From assembly GCA_905178155.1 (NCBI GenBank), contig CAJINV010000009.1, positions 1,893,666 to 1,957,665 of the forward strand: DNA of 64,000 bases, given 5' to 3'. Each line of letters starts with the position of its first letter. Position 1 is the first letter of the stretch. Origin of the DNA: Amoebophrya sp. A120 (taxonomy: Eukaryota; Sar; Dinophyceae; Syndiniales; Amoebophryaceae). Positions 63,775 through 64,000 of the stretch are shown here, piece after piece. Under the pieces are notes generated by a model. It was not told the DNA's origin. It saw only the letters and a list, made by a program, of their open reading frames with translations, and searched no databases. The translations under genes were made by a program, and so were the position numbers.

Positions 63775-64000
63775 AAAACAAACAATAGAAACGAAGAATG
63801 GAAAGGAAAAACGAAAACAAAGAATGGAAACGAAAAACGAAAACAAAGAATAGAAACGAAAAACGAAAACAAAGAATGAAAACAAAGAATGAAAACAAAG
63901 AATGAAAAACAAAGAATGAAAACAAAGAATGAAAACAAAGAATGAAAACAAAGAATGAAAACAAAAAACGAAAACAAAGAATAGAAACGAAAAAGAACAA
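63775..64000. repeat. Purine-rich minisatellite at the right edge
   Basis: Imperfect copies of AAAACAAAGAATG (about 13 bp), mixed with AAACGAAAAACG, fill the last 225 bp and run off the window. The minus-strand ORFs here (Phe/Ser/Leu/Cys repeats) are artefacts of the repeat. Confidence 0.9.

Noticed and set aside
1-64000. tRNA, rRNA, snRNA or spliced-leader RNA genes
   Set aside because: No cloverleaf-type B-box context, rRNA core sequence or dinoflagellate leader sequence was seen by eye; a covariance-model search would be decisive.
63733-64000. Phe/Ser/Leu/Cys-rich minus-strand ORFs at the right edge
   Set aside because: They are translations of the purine-rich minisatellite.

Overview
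The window is nuclear DNA of a protist, most probably an alveolate of the dinoflagellate lineage; a syndinian parasite such as Amoebophrya is my best guess. The support is indirect: genes have short spliceosomal introns, almost every gene between positions 276 and 54,293 lies on the minus strand (one-directional clusters are typical of dinoflagellates), proteins carry long low-complexity Ser/Ala/Gln/His linkers, and gene spacing is about one per 4 kb. Two introns are transposon-like 'introners', an element type reported from Amoebophrya and other dinoflagellates. No rRNA, tRNA or spliced-leader gene was recognised.

From 1 to 54.3 kb fifteen minus-strand genes follow one another. In coordinate order they are: an unknown secreted-type protein (276-2935), a small membrane protein (5305-6542), a His/Gln-rich protein with a helical core (10118-14163), a DNAJB12/14-type ER J-protein (15577-18472), a Sec14/CRAL-TRIO protein (20154-22499), an unknown protein with a signal peptide (24240-26258), a pentameric ligand-gated ion channel subunit (27261-28850), a TPR plus CS-domain co-chaperone-like protein (29331-31399), a large AMN1/F-box-type leucine-rich-repeat protein (31994-35938), ribosomal protein uL23 (RPL23A, 37075-37868), a one-pass membrane protein (38583-39956), an integrase-repeat/nuclease-like protein with a frame break (40361-42014), a large unknown low-complexity protein (42737-46375), a TFIIS N-domain protein (47402-49191), a RAD51-paralog-like ATPase (50232-51827) and a small Ala-rich two-exon protein (53706-54293). 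They belong to unrelated housekeeping and lineage-specific functions and do not look like a pathway.

From 54.7 to 61.7 kb the plus strand carries an APE-type non-LTR retrotransposon. Its endonuclease/reverse transcriptase half (54693-57.5 kb) is separated from a C-terminal zinc-finger half (60.2-61.75 kb) by an 18-bp minisatellite, a homogeneous 207-bp satellite array and a one-base N that marks an assembly gap. A lysine-rich plus-strand ORF follows (62178-62789). At the right edge are three small exons of a minus-strand Cys-containing gene and a purine-rich minisatellite.

The most interesting system is the pair of introners at 12360-12631 and 15835-16166. Each is a short terminal-inverted-repeat element whose ends read TAT...ATA, flanked by a 5-bp direct repeat of the form GNNCG on the coding strand. 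In both, the GT donor is the last G of the left direct repeat plus the first T of the element, and the AG acceptor is the last A of the element plus the first G of the right repeat. The spliced exon then keeps exactly three extra nucleotides, so the reading frame is preserved. Because the ends are symmetrical, this would work in either insertion orientation.
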